This document shows, piece by piece, positions 22,792 to 34,100 of a stretch of DNA of 64,000 nucleotides (its first letter is position 1; every line of letters starts with the position of its first letter). The position numbers were made by a program, and so were the translations under genes. A model generated the notes under the pieces. That model worked only from the letters and a program-made list of their open reading frames with translations. It did no database searches and had not been told where the DNA came from. Source of the DNA: Turnera subulata (taxonomy: Eukaryota > Streptophyta > Magnoliopsida > Malpighiales > Passifloraceae); NCBI GenBank assembly GCA_028386065.3, contig JAKUCV010005529.1, forward strand, positions 62,001 through 126,000, read 5' to 3'.

Positions 22792-24711
22792 AAACAGAGG
22801 ACCTAATCATGCATGTGACAAAGCACACAACGCATCAATTTTCTATTCAATGTATAGTCATGTTTTTGTCACATCCTTTTTAAGTTCCATATATTAACTT
22901 GGAAATCAAGTACCTCAGTCGAGAAGTCCCTTTCCATGATACATCATCCTCATCAATCATCAATTATTTTTTGTGGTCACAAACTCAAAATGCATAGCCA
23001 ACTGTCAACCGGCAACGGTTTCTTTGGACAATGATCATTTTTTTTTTGGGGGGGAAGTTCGAACTTGGACAATGATACCATAGCAGATGCCGTATGGATT
23101 GACAAGTAATATTTAATGGCTTGATTGATCAAATAAGCCCCACTATAGTTTTAACATTTTTATGATTCGTGGGTACCACAATGTCTTGCTGGATCATGAC
23201 TAAAATTGCAAACAAAATGGCACGGATTGAAGCATTTCCTGCAGCCAAGGCCGTAGAAGACAAAACATAGTAATGTGCTGGACCTCAAAGTCATGCATAG
23301 GCGGCTTGGGCACATAATTGACCATTTAACCAGTGATGCATCTAGAAGCCATCAGTTTTATATTCAATCCGAAGATGCATCTCTACTAGAAGAACAAATG
23401 AACAATAATTTGATTTGACTCTCTTTTGCCTTTGGAGAGTACTAGGTTTTTTCCTATATTCTTTTTCCCTTCTATATTCATTTTTCAACCCATGTACTTC
23501 AAGAGTTCAAAAACGAACTAATAGGAAAAGGGTGACAAGAATAGGAAAAAGGAAAATATGGATATACTATAAATTTATATTATCAACCTGGATTAGATCA
23601 ACTGGTTATAACTGTTCTAGCTTAATCAAGTAATCTCGAGTTTAAATTTTAGCCCCACAACATTTGGGCTAGAGGTGCCAACTAGGCAAGATCAATAATT
23701 TTAATAAAATTTTTTTACCAAATTCGAAGGCTTAAAAAATAAATTTTGCTGTTCAATTTTCTGCTTTTCTTTTTGGACTGGATTTTTCTGTCTTTCCAGG
23801 TGTCAGTTCATGCATATCAAATATGATAAATGGCCAAAATGATAAGCTATTTCCCAGAAAGCACATGACAAGAAATTCAAGGTTGTCTTGTATAAAGAAA
23901 GCATTATCTTTTTCGGGGAATAACTTAGCAAATGGAAATCTGCAACCTATTGTTACGAGTCACAAGCAGAAACTCGTGAGGCGTGATGTCATCAAATGAA
24001 CTTTCAATTTTTATATGTTTCCTCTAAAATTCCTCCTTAAATAAATAACTAGCCAGAAATATATAAGTGACTCGAATCAGAGTCCAACTTTGCCACCTTG
24101 CAATGGTTATGATGAATTATTAAATACAGATTACGGAGACATAAAATATCTGGACCAATAGCCATTAAACATCAAAGTTTAGTCGTACTCTCTGAGATGG
24201 CATTTGCTCCAGATCTCATGTCTTAGTTAGTACACTTCCACTGGGCCTTTGGTTGTGTTTATTAGCGCTAAAGACCAAGAGTTTACAGTGGATAAAAATT
24301 AATGTTTGATTGAACTAAAGGTAATCGGCATTAATTTAGTTGCTTAAGTTTACACTACCCTAAACTTTACTTTACTACACAATTTTTGCACTCTTTTCTT
24401 CATAATAATTAGTGCACTCTTGTACTTGGCTCTTGTAGATAAACAATTATTCAGGCAAAACTAATTAAGCTCGTGTAATGTGAAAATGTGAAAAAAAAAT
24501 TATTATGCTCACATCCCAACCAGTAGTATCAAGATCAATCTGCTGTCAAAACAAAAAAATATCATGATCAATCAAGGTTTCCTCTTGATTTTATTCTTAA
24601 GGAAATAACTTCCCTCATTTGTCTCATCTCGAGAGTACTTATTGATGATTAGGCAAATAAGGAAACTTTTTTTTCTCTTTTTGTGCATTCGCTTCTGGAT
24701 AAATTCATATA
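22792..24711. other. Spacer, no gene recognised
   Basis: AT-rich. Near 23585-23660 'GATCAACTGGTTATAAC' and 'CTCGAGTTTAAATTTTAGCC' look like a decayed tRNA-type SINE (A- and B-box-like), too degenerate to call. No coding evidence elsewhere. Confidence 0.4.
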
Positions 24712-24721
24712 CATCTAGTTT

Positions 24722-25184
24722 GGGTTTTCAGGTTTTTTGGGCCCCTATGTTTAGTGGTTTGGCCAATTTGGTACCCCGACATTTTTTTTGGCCGGGCATA
24801 TACCCCGAGATTGCATGGGCAGGCCAAACGTATACCCCTGGTCAGGCACCTGCTGACGTGGAGGCTGCCCGGGGTATTTGCGCGTGTTACTGTAGCAAAA
24901 CGATGTCGTTTTAGAGGATTGGCTTTGAGTGAAGTGGGCCCCACTAAGCCACCTGTGTCCGCCGTGGCATGAAACGACGTGGTTTTCTCACTTAAAACGA
25001 CGTCGCTTTGCTACAGTAACACGCGCAAATACCCGGGCAGCCTCCACGTCAGCAGGTGCCTGACCAGGGGTATACGTTTGGCCTGCCCATGCAATCTCGG
25101 GGTATATGCCCGGCCAAAAAAAAATGTCGGGGTACCAAATTGGTCAAACCACTAAACATGGGGGCCCAAAAAACCCAAAAACCC
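24722..25184. mobile_element. Long-hairpin Mutator-like MITE
   Basis: Arms 24722-24913 and 24993-25184 (192 bases each) are inverted repeats with few mismatches, around a 79-base spacer. The ends are GGGTTTT on both sides. CATCTAGTTT (24712-24721 and 25185-25194) flanks it as a 9-10-bp target duplication, the size typical of Mutator-like elements, which also have long TIRs. The arms contain 'ggtaccccgacatttttttt', 'tgctgacgtggaggctgccc' and CG-rich 'acgacgtcgtttt'. There is no coding capacity. The transcript would fold into a ~190-bp hairpin. Confidence 0.85.
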
Positions 25185-25390
25185 CATCTAGTTTAAAAGA
25201 TCTATATGTTCAAAAAGGGAACTATGGAGGAAAACTCAATAAAAGCGTGGGCGGTTTTGGGCTAAGGATCAAGCCCAATTGAAGCAAATGAAGCACTATC
25301 AGATGGATCATCCAACCCATCTGGTTGTAATGAATGACTAATGATACAAATTGATTGAGAGCTAGGAATTGTAAAACATATTCAGTGAGT

Positions 25391-26270
25391 TTCACCGCGT
25401 GGAGAGATTTCTGCAAACATTAGGCTTTGACAGAAACTTGATAATGGACCCAGTAGGAATGTAGGATTCTCTGGTGGCATTTGGGTAGTTTGGAATTCTG
25501 CTTTTGTGGACCTGAAGCCTCTTGCTTGTTCACGTCAATATATACATGCTGAGGTGATTCCCAGGTCTGGAGCTAAGTGGATGTTCACGACTGTGCATGC
25601 GAGTCCCACTGCTTCACTTCGGGATAACCTTTGGAGAGACTTGCAAGCTCTGGCGATCACAACCCACGATCCTTGGCTACTTGCTGGCGACTTTAATGTC
25701 ATTACTCATACATTCGAACGAGCTGGCAGAGATATTTCTAGTGTTCCAGTATGCCGGAGATTTACTAACTTCATTCTTCAAACCAACCTTATTGATCTGC
25801 GCTTCATTGGTTCCCCCTTTACTTGGGAGAGAAATAAGGTCAGGAAGAGGTTAGATCGCGGGCTTGCTAACACTACCTGGAGACTTTTATTCCCTGATGC
25901 TACGGTTCATCACTTAATTTGTTCGAAGTCGGATCATAATCCTCTTTTAATTAGTCTAGATAACCAAGCACCACCCATAGGCTTGAGACCATTTCGCTTC
26001 CAACTTGCTTGGACAACCCATGAGGAATTCAAAAGTGTAGTGATGGCAAGTTGGAATCGAGAACATACTCTTGCAAGACGTACAAAACACTTGGCGGAGT
26101 CCCTTTCTAAATGGAACAAGGAGGTGTTTGGGAATGTATTCAAGAGGAAACACGGGATCATGAAGCGATTGGAAGGTATCAGGAGAGCTAAAGATGAGAA
26201 TAGATGTGGGGATTCTCATAGACGGCTTGAGAATCACCTCAAACAGGAACTTGATGGGGTACTACTCTAG
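25391..26270 (+). pseudogene. LINE ORF2: endonuclease domain
   Basis: AP-endonuclease-like (exonuclease-endonuclease-phosphatase fold). Seen are LAGDFNVI (catalytic Asp/Asn), GSPFTWERN, and KSDHNPLL (catalytic Asp-His). It would nick the target DNA. The first part is truncated and carries frame breaks near 25460-25500. An in-frame stop (TAG) at 26268-26270 ends the stretch. Confidence 0.88.
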
Positions 26271-26459
26271 GAGGAACTTATCTGGTTCTAGAAATCTCAA
26301 AGTAAATGGATTCGTGGTGGGGACCGAAATACCAAATTTTTTCATGCAACTACAATCACTAGAAGACACCGGAACAAGATAAAGAGTATAAAAATCGACG
26401 GGGATTGGTGCTTTGATCCTTCAACATTACGATTAGCTGCTGTCGATTTTTATCAAAAG

Positions 26460-27740
26460 TTGTTCTCTATTGATCCCCCCTTGGCTCCTAGGTACCCAAT
26501 CCGTGGAAGGTTCCTGCAAATTAGTGCTACATTGCTCTCTTCTCTTAAAGACAGGGCAGCTGAGAAAGAAGTGAAGAGTGCATTGTTTGATATGAGTCCA
26601 CACAAAGCTCCCGGGATAGATGGGTTCCCGACAGCCTTTTTCCAACGAAATTGGGATATTGTCAAAGATGAGTTGTGCAGATTTGTTAATGAGGCGTTAA
26701 GGAGCGGCAATTTTGATGCATCTCTTAACAAAACACTCCTGGTTCTTATTCCTAAACTTGATGCTCCTGAGTTATTTTCGCAATTTAGGCCAATTTCCTT
26801 GTGTAACGTTACTTACAAACTTCTCTCTAAGGTCCTAGTTAATAGACTCAAGCCTATAATGTCTAACCTTGTGCTACCTTTTCAGTCTTCGTTTGTACCA
26901 GGTAGACAAATCACTGACAATGTGATTGTTGTCCAAGAGATCATCCATTCCATGCACATTAAAGGAGGGAGGAAGTACATGGCTATTAAGCTCGATCTGG
27001 AAAAAGCATATGACAAGATTCGTTGGGATTTTGTATATGATACCCTCATCGATATTGGTTTCCCTACAGAGTTCACTAACCTTATTCTCTTCTGCTTATC
27101 TTCTAGCTTTATGCAGGTACCCTGGAATGGCAAAAAAACCAATGCATTCTCACCCTCATGTGGTCTTAGACAAGGAGATCCACTCTCACCTTATTTCTTT
27201 GTGTTATGCCTTGAACGTCTTTCCCAAGCAATTACACTTGAGGTTCAGAATAAAAAATGGCTACCTTTCTCTATCAAAAGATCCGAACCTCTTATATCTC
27301 ACATGTTCTTTGCAGATGACTTGGTCCTCTTTGCTGAAGCTAGTATGAAGCAAGCAGATGTTATCTCACAATGCCTTGAAAAATTTTGCCACAGCTCTGG
27401 GCAGCGGATTAGCAAGCCTAAATCCAGAATCTTTTTTTCTAAAAATGTAGCCGAGAGCCTCGGCGCTGCCATTAGTACAAAATGTGGCATCCCCCGTACG
27501 GACCAGCTTGGCAAGTACCTGGGCATTCCCTTAATCCATGGCCGAACCAGTGCAAAGAATTTCAATTTTATAAAGGAACAGGTGGGGAATCGACTAAAAG
27601 GATGGAAGGCGTCAACTCTCTCATTTGCAGGGAGGCTTACTCTGACTCAATCCGTGTTACAAGCTATACCATCTTGTGCCATGCAAATGTTATCCGTTCC
27701 CACCTCAGTTTGTGACGAGGTGGACAAACAAGCTCGCTAG
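26460..27740 (+). pseudogene. LINE ORF2: reverse transcriptase domain
   Basis: Open for 426 residues. It includes SPHKAPGIDGFPTAFFQ, FRPISLCNVTYKLLSKVL, FVPGRQITDN, KLDLEKAYDKIRWDF, GLRQGDPLSPYFF, and the catalytic FADDLVLFAEA, then FLGIPL-type LGKYLGIPL and GWK...SFAGRLTL. This is the enzyme that copies LINE RNA at the nicked target. The ATG at 26460 is internal. The frame ends at TAG 27738-27740, where CAG/CGG would continue ARxFLWGF. Confidence 0.92.
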
Positions 27741-28469
27741 TTCTTATGGGGTTTCGCTAATGAAGATCGAAAACCTTCTTTAGTAAGCTGGAACAAAGTT
27801 TGTAAACTCAAGGATGAAGGAGGGCTCGGCCTCCATTCAATGAGGCAGGATAATGAAGCCTTTCTGGTTAAACTAGCCTAGAAATTCTTGACACAACCTG
27901 ATGCTTTATGGGTGAGACTGTTGAAAGCTAAATACGGTGACGGTACTAACTTTTTACCTAAAATGGTTTCAGGTCCTCGCTGCTCTCATGTGTGGAGGGG
28001 CCTGTGTAAGGCTTGGCCAACCCTGCAAGAAGGCACCACATGGATTGTTGGCAATGGCGGTAACACACGATTCTGGACGGATAACTGGCTAGGGAATGAG
28101 AAGAGCCTCCTCTCACATGCTACCCAGACTGTACCGGATGATCAGAAGTTTAGAGACGTCCGCTCTTATGTGCACCCAGATGGTGCTTGGGATATTGACA
28201 GTCTACGTCAGTACTTGCCACCCCAGATTCTTGGGCTACTCGCCATGTCTCCCACCCCGTCGCCTGCCGCTGATGAGGATATAGCGGTTTGGGATGGCAC
28301 AGGGTCTGGCGAATGCTCAATCAAATCTGCGTATAAACTCATTATGCATAACCCGGAGGATAACCAAAAAGATCCTTGGCGTACAATATGAAAATGGAAT
28401 GGGCTTCCTCGTGCACGTACATATCTTTGGCAACTAGCTCATAATGCAATCCTCACGAACTCTGAGAGA
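27741..28469 (+). pseudogene. LINE ORF2: thumb and zinc-binding region
   Basis: The frame continues as FLWGFANEDRKPSLVSWNKVC after one stop; 27888-28391 holds DALWVRLLKAKYG, WIVGNGGNTRFWTDNWLG and WDGTGSGECSIKSAYKL, the usual region between RT and the zinc-binding (zf-RVT) segment of plant LINEs. Stops near 27882 and 28389 break it. Confidence 0.85.
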
Positions 28470-29357
28470 GTGTGCCGACATATGGCTGTGGTGGATACCT
28501 ACCCACGATGCCATCAGAGCACCGAAACAGTGATGTACGCTATGCGTGACTACAGGTATGTGAAAATTGTTTGGAATCAACTTTTACGCCCTATTGCACG
28601 ACATTCCTTCTTTGCAGGTGTCAACGTAGAGGACTGGCTCCAACAATCACTCACGGCTGACTTCAGCAACAACCTGAGGTGCCCGTGGCCCCTTGTATTC
28701 GGTATGGCAACATGGCTTATTTGGAAGAACCAGAACTCATTGGTATTTGAACCCAATGGAACCAATGATGACCCGGTGCACCTGAGCGATACCATCGTCC
28801 ACTATGCATACTCGGTGTGGCATGAGAGCTCCCAACTCACGAAGGCAGGAGCTGGACGACAGCTACATTCGATCGAGATTGGATGGAAACCACCAATACA
28901 TGGGACGTTCAAAGCAAATACAGATGGCTCCTTCTGCCCCGCCTCTGGTCGCTCCAGTGCAGGAGGAGTTATCCGCGACTCATCTGGCCGGTGGGTGCAC
29001 GGTTTTATGCACCGGCTTCGCCACTGTGGCCCTTTCTTGGCAGAATAGTGGGCAGTTCTTGACATCCTAACAATTGCCTCCAGCTTGGGGCTTTCTTCCA
29101 TTGATATTGAAGTGGATAACTCTAATGTCATTGATCTTATCCTTCGAAGACGAGCTAACCGGTTCTCAGCTCTCCCCTTGATGGAGTGCATTCGACATCT
29201 CATCCAATACCCTTGGAGGGTAACATTTAGACATGTCTACCGTGAAGCTAATTTTGTTGCTGACTGCTTAACGAATAGAGCTCTTTCTTTAGCGGAGGGC
29301 TGTGTCACCTATGACCTCCCTCCCTCCAGACTTTTGTATGCCACTACTAGTAGATGA
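28470..29357 (+). pseudogene. LINE ORF2: zinc-binding and RNase H domain
   Basis: Contains CRHMAVVDTYPRCHQ (remnant of the Cys/His motif), a W-rich stretch, then the RNase H fold FKANTDGSFCPASGRSSAGGVIRDSSGRW, ...AE, TAG at 29046-29048, then DIEVDNSNVIDLI and VYREANFVADCLTNRAL to the stop at 29355. Plant L1 elements carry this C-terminal RNase H. The in-frame stop sits right after the conserved LAE. Confidence 0.85.
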
Positions 29358-29446
29358 AGCTAATGGCGTCACTGTTGTTCGTGACTTGATGAATTAGTTT
29401 AATAAATCCATTATTCCACCAAAAAAAAAAAACATATTCAGTGAGT

Positions 29447-29984
29447 GCTTGGCCTCAGTTCGTTTCCAAAAATTGGGTTTCTTCCTGCAACAACGAGAAA
29501 TTCAAAATTTGCTTAGGCTTGCCATGCATTTGGTGATTAAGGTATCTACAATTCCACCCCCCTCAACAAAATTTCTATGATGATTAAGGCACAAGCAAAT
29601 CTTAGTAACATTGATTTTGTTGGATACGAAAAGAATATGTATATAAGATGCGCAACATAATCTATTTATTCCCGTGTTGGTTTGAGTTGACCTATTTAGG
29701 ATTTTACGAGCGCAACGCCTAGATCTTTTATGATAAATTTTCCCCTTGCAAAACCCAAAAAAAAAAGAAGAAAATAAATAGCAGTAACTAAGCCACCCAA
29801 ATGTGCCCTTAGGCCTTAGGGACAAAACGCCAACGAGGAGAGGCTCCCCATAGTCTAGTGACGATTGGTTGAATTTTCGAATTCTCAAGTGCTAATTGAA
29901 TCCCAACCAAATGCCTACCATAGATTGGCAATTAAACATAAAATGGTAATTTTTTTAGTTAAACCAAAAAATTCCCCTAATTCC
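29447..29984. other. Spacer, no gene recognised
   Basis: AT-rich DNA right of the LINE. A 128-residue minus-strand frame (29502-29888) has no recognisable domain. Confidence 0.4.
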
Positions 29985-30405
29985 CCTTGTTTGGATAGAT
30001 GAGGAATGGAGGGGAAAGGAGGAGAATTGAAGGAGAATTTTCAATTTAACCTTGTTTGGGATTAGATATTAATGGAGGGGAAGGGGAATTTTTTAACCTT
30101 CATTCCCCTCCATTCCCCTTAAAATGTCTCCCCGCCGATTTTGTAGGGAATAAAAGGGAGAGAAATTTTTAAACTATATAATGACTTAAAATTTCATAAT
30201 TAACCTCTTATATTTTAAAAAATAATTTATAAATAAAAATATCTATATAATTTAAAAATATTACCAACCATTCTCCTCTCTTCCCTTTAATGAATATATC
30301 CAAACAAGTTAATGTTAAATTTTTCCCCTCCCCGCCATTCCCCTCCATTCTCTTCCCATCTATTCCCCTCCCTTCCCTTTCCCTATATATTTCCAAACAA
30401 ACTGT
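29985..30405. mobile_element. Palindromic MITE-like element
   Basis: The left part reads 'ccttgtttggatagatgagg' and 'aatggaggggaa' repeats; the right part is the complement ('ttcccctcccttccc...tttccaaacaaac'). The 'ggaggggaa / ttcccctcc' units recur on both arms, so the RNA would fold on itself. Possible TAA flanks suggest a Harbinger/Tourist type, but ends are not sharp. Confidence 0.5.
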
Positions 30406-31164
30406 AAACGAGATTACGCTAAGCCAAGCAAAGGGAAAACTTGTGATTAGTATCTTGGAATACACAGAGAACAACAAACTTCAACTTGCAAACTAAAGAT
30501 TTAGTTTGCAAGGAGTGAAAACGACCGATTATATGTATCACACAACATACTAAACTACGCTTCATGGCTCGTGACACAAGAATAAAACCATCAATATTTG
30601 AAACAATACCAATGGAAAATATAAGCAACGTATAGAAACTTAAATAACTTGGCAAATGAATAAAGGAAAAAAAATATTATTTCGGAGGATGTCAGATTAG
30701 CTCATTTTCCAGTAATTCTCACAACCTGAAACCAGATGATGTCTCTGAGGTGTCTTCGACCTAGAAAACAAAATATAGCCATTTTCTTGAGCAAGAAACT
30801 TTAAAATGTTAAACCAACTCCATGTTGCCGGCATTTAACCACCCAAAAGCATTGTTTTTTGGAAGTCTTCATGGCCTCAGAGATGAGCAAAGCAAAATGC
30901 TCAGCATGGAAATCATTCAAAGCAGGAATTCTAGCATGTGTTAGTGTACAATCGTGAAGAGAAGGAAAACACGGCCCTTCTATCTTCAATCCAACTTTAT
31001 ATAGAGAACAGATCTTTCTGCATTAGTTCGTATTTTCTTTCTTCAAATTTATACAATTTGAGCATATTATAGTGAATGAAAAAGACCTCAAGTTTCTTCT
31101 TATGGCAGTCTTGGCAATGTTCATGATTTATCTTAAGCCGAGTCGCTGAGTGGAAGTTTGACTG
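30406..31164 (-). other. TOPP: Presumed PP1 3' untranslated region and flank
   Basis: Non-coding AT-rich DNA directly downstream of the PP1 stop. I cannot fix the poly(A) site. A 62-residue frame (30801-30989) has no recognisable motif. Confidence 0.4.
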
Positions 31165-31188
31165 TCATACTTTTGCTCCAAGGAATGA
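31165..31188 (-). CDS. TOPP: PP1 coding exon 4 (24 bases)
   Basis: The minus strand after acceptor CTTGCAG reads SFLGAKV and TGA. SFLGAKV is the characteristic end of plant PP1 proteins and is in phase with exon 3, which is why this very small exon is called 1.85 kb downstream. Confidence 0.88.
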   Translation of the reverse strand, partial: SFLGAKV

Positions 31189-34100
31189 CTGCAAGGTAAA
31201 AACAAACTTTAAGAGAGTAAACCATCGATTTAATGCACCATATCACACATAAAATGACATGACAGCACACTAAATGCAAAATAATATTCATAGATGCAAA
31301 GCATTGATTAAAAATACTATGGGTGGTCAAAGAAAAATGATTGGTTGAGTATCGAATAGTGTTAACATGTTATGCAAAACGAGTCATCCAATCATAACAA
31401 TCATAGATGCAAAGCATTAAAGAAAATGTCTGCTTGAATATCGAATAGCATTAAGTTCACTTTCAATCAAGTTCAGCCGTGGCATGCTTTCAGCCTTTTT
31501 CACTATGAATTCCTCCAAGGAAAGATCCCTTTCCATAGGTTTACTAGAACTATATGATACTTTCCACGCATGACTGTTGCTGATCTCATAGTGCAGTTAA
31601 ATTTACTACTCAAGAAATGGTTTTTGTAACATGTAATATACAAGCTCAGGCCTCCCTTCTTACTGAGTTTAAAAAAAAAAAAAAAAAGAAAAGAAAATAG
31701 AATGGGAAATGGAAAAAGTTAAATGGAGACATTACACCATTTCTGGTTGATGTAAGCATTCTGTGCATTAACAATTTAAAATTAGTTAGCAAGAAAATCA
31801 ACACACATACATTAACTTCTTCTGTCGAATAGAAAAATCAAGTTTTATGACAGAATGAAGTTTTCTAGTATAGAGTGATATAGCTTGGTGGACTGACATT
31901 TACTTACCAAGAAGGAACTCAAGTGCTCGCTCCTATAGGACATTTTTATGTTTCAACGACTTAAAAAGAGTTTTTTGATGCACCAACTCCAGAGTACCAA
32001 GAAGTTTCAGCCATCTAAAACCAAATCTTACTAGGAAACAGGTAGTGGGTAATTATTACAAAGCTGTCCACCAGGCATCACGCGTGACAGGCAGATATTG
32101 CCATCTGCATAGGACAGATGGATGCCACGTAAAGGTGGATTCAATTTCAAATTGGATAAGTTCTCTGCATGTTGTATTTGGTGCATACACAAGGTTTCAT
32201 TTATGGATTTAGATACTCAATTTGCACCATTTGAATCAAATATTAAGTGCCAGACCAAGTGTTATCAGTATCAAAATGATTTAGAAGAGTTATCCAATGT
32301 TTTGAAAAGAACTTGTAAATGAAGGCATTCTTTGGAAAAATCATACACAAAATAGAGGGTGAACTGAAGGCATTTCCATATCAAGTATTTCCATAATTCT
32401 CCATATTTGCTGGAAAGTATGCATTGAAAGAGTCAAAGCTTCATTCTACCATTTTCCTTGTTTCACCTGTACCTTCCCTTTAAACAATTATGAGTGCATC
32501 TCTGTTATTACCCAAAAACAATTCCACCAATTAGGCCAATCCTCTTTGCCATCTATTAGTAGTCAGCCCAGTTTCCCAAGTCAAACATGTGACATCCTAA
32601 TGGGGCAAAGAGTAGTTGCATAAGAGGATTCAGGAAAAGGTAATGCAAGTCCTAAAACTTGGACCAAAGCTTGGAGGAGGAAAAGGAAAAAGATAAGAAT
32701 TTTTTAAAAATAGTCTGGTTTAGGCCTGGAATTTCGTACAAAATAAAGCTAAAATTATTCAGTTGCATTGAACTCCAGAAAAAAGAAACCACAATGCGGG
32801 CATCTTTGGATTTAGAGGAACAAGAAGGGGAATGCCAACTTTCTCATTTATGGTCATGGCAGTTAACAGGAATTGAGCCCATACATGATGAATTCACAAT
32901 CCACCAACTGACATGTTGCACATTAATAATAGAATTAATATGAACTGCACAGTTAAAGGCCACACCATCATGCAATTATCTCAGACACAACGAATAAAGC
33001 TACATCACAGAGAAAAATCACCACAGAAAGCTATGCATTTACCTTTACACCTGCTGGACTGTTTCCAGGCTTAGCTGTGGTAGTGCTCCCAAAAACGCCA
33101 ACGCCTGTAGAAGTATTTCCAAGCTTAGCTTTTGACTTCTTTTCAGCAGGCTTTAATATTTGGAAAGAACACATTAGTGTCTCATCCACACTCATCATGG
33201 CACCAGCATTATCAAACTCCCCACAATAATTAGGCGCTGAAAATATTGTAACAAGTTGTCTATTGGCAAAGAATTCATATCCATCCTCCACAACCTGAAA
33301 CAACATAAATCATAATTACAAAGAGGCCAGCAATAATGGTAAACTTTTTTAGTACACCAACTGAAAGAAGTGCTAAAAATGAGCCATCACCCACACCACA
33401 AGGGTTGAACAGAAAACCTGAAGTACAAATTGTTTTACTTGCTTAAATGCGTAATATCAAGAAACCAATGAGTCATTGGCTTCAAAGCACTCCAAATTAG
33501 AGACTTTACATAAGACAATTGAGCTGTGTTCATAATAGTATGTACAAGACTCCAGATAGTCTATTTTCTACATCCATACCAGCAAATGGAGATGACAAAA
33601 GGCTAATAAGGCTAATTATACCACTGTCTAAAAAACAAATAAAACTGCTGTAACAAGTAAACCTGGTGAGCACGACAAACAAGATCCAGATCCTGCTTTT
33701 GAAGAAACTCTGACACCTTGTCAGGACCAAATGTATATGAAACTCCCCGATCATTCATTCCCCAACCTTGAATGTCTTTGCTGGGATCTGACCAGAGAAG
33801 ATCACAGAGCAAACCTGTGTCTGGTACATCAGTTGGGCGCTGTAAGTTTCTAATCTGATCCAAGTTATGCAGGTCAGGAGAAAGTCCCCCATGCATGCAC
33901 AGAATCTTCTCATCTATTAGTGCAGCAACTGGCAGGCAATTAAAGCAATCTGTGAATGTCTTCCATAATCTAACATTAAATCTTCTTTTGCATTCATCAT
34001 AGAAACCATATATGCGGTTTATAGAAGCACATTCATGATTTCCCCGCAACAAGAAAAAGTTTTCAGGATATTTAATCTTATACGCAAGGAGAAGACATAT

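Larger units (their letters stand above)
25391..29428 (+). mobile_element. 5'-truncated LINE (L1-type)
   Basis: Flanked by aaaacatattcagtgagt (25373-25390 and 29429-29446), a 14-bp duplication plus ambiguous A residues. It ends in an A tail (29421-29432) after 'ttattccacc'. The 5' end falls inside the endonuclease (RFLQTLGFDRN), so ORF1 and the first ~60 residues of ORF2 are missing, as expected from incomplete target-primed reverse transcription. ORF2 domain order: endonuclease, reverse transcriptase, zinc-binding region, RNase H. Confidence 0.92.

Noticed and set aside
26882..27565. Minus-strand ORFs within the LINE
   Set aside because: Shadows of the reverse transcriptase frame.
20385..29428. 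Idea that the inverted ORF1 LINE (20.4-22.8 kb) and the plus-strand LINE (25.4-29.4 kb) are one twin-primed insertion
   Set aside because: Each has its own distinct target duplication, and 2.6 kb including a MITE separates them.
29502..29888. 128-codon minus-strand ORF
   Set aside because: No domain, no signals, AT-rich low-complexity composition.
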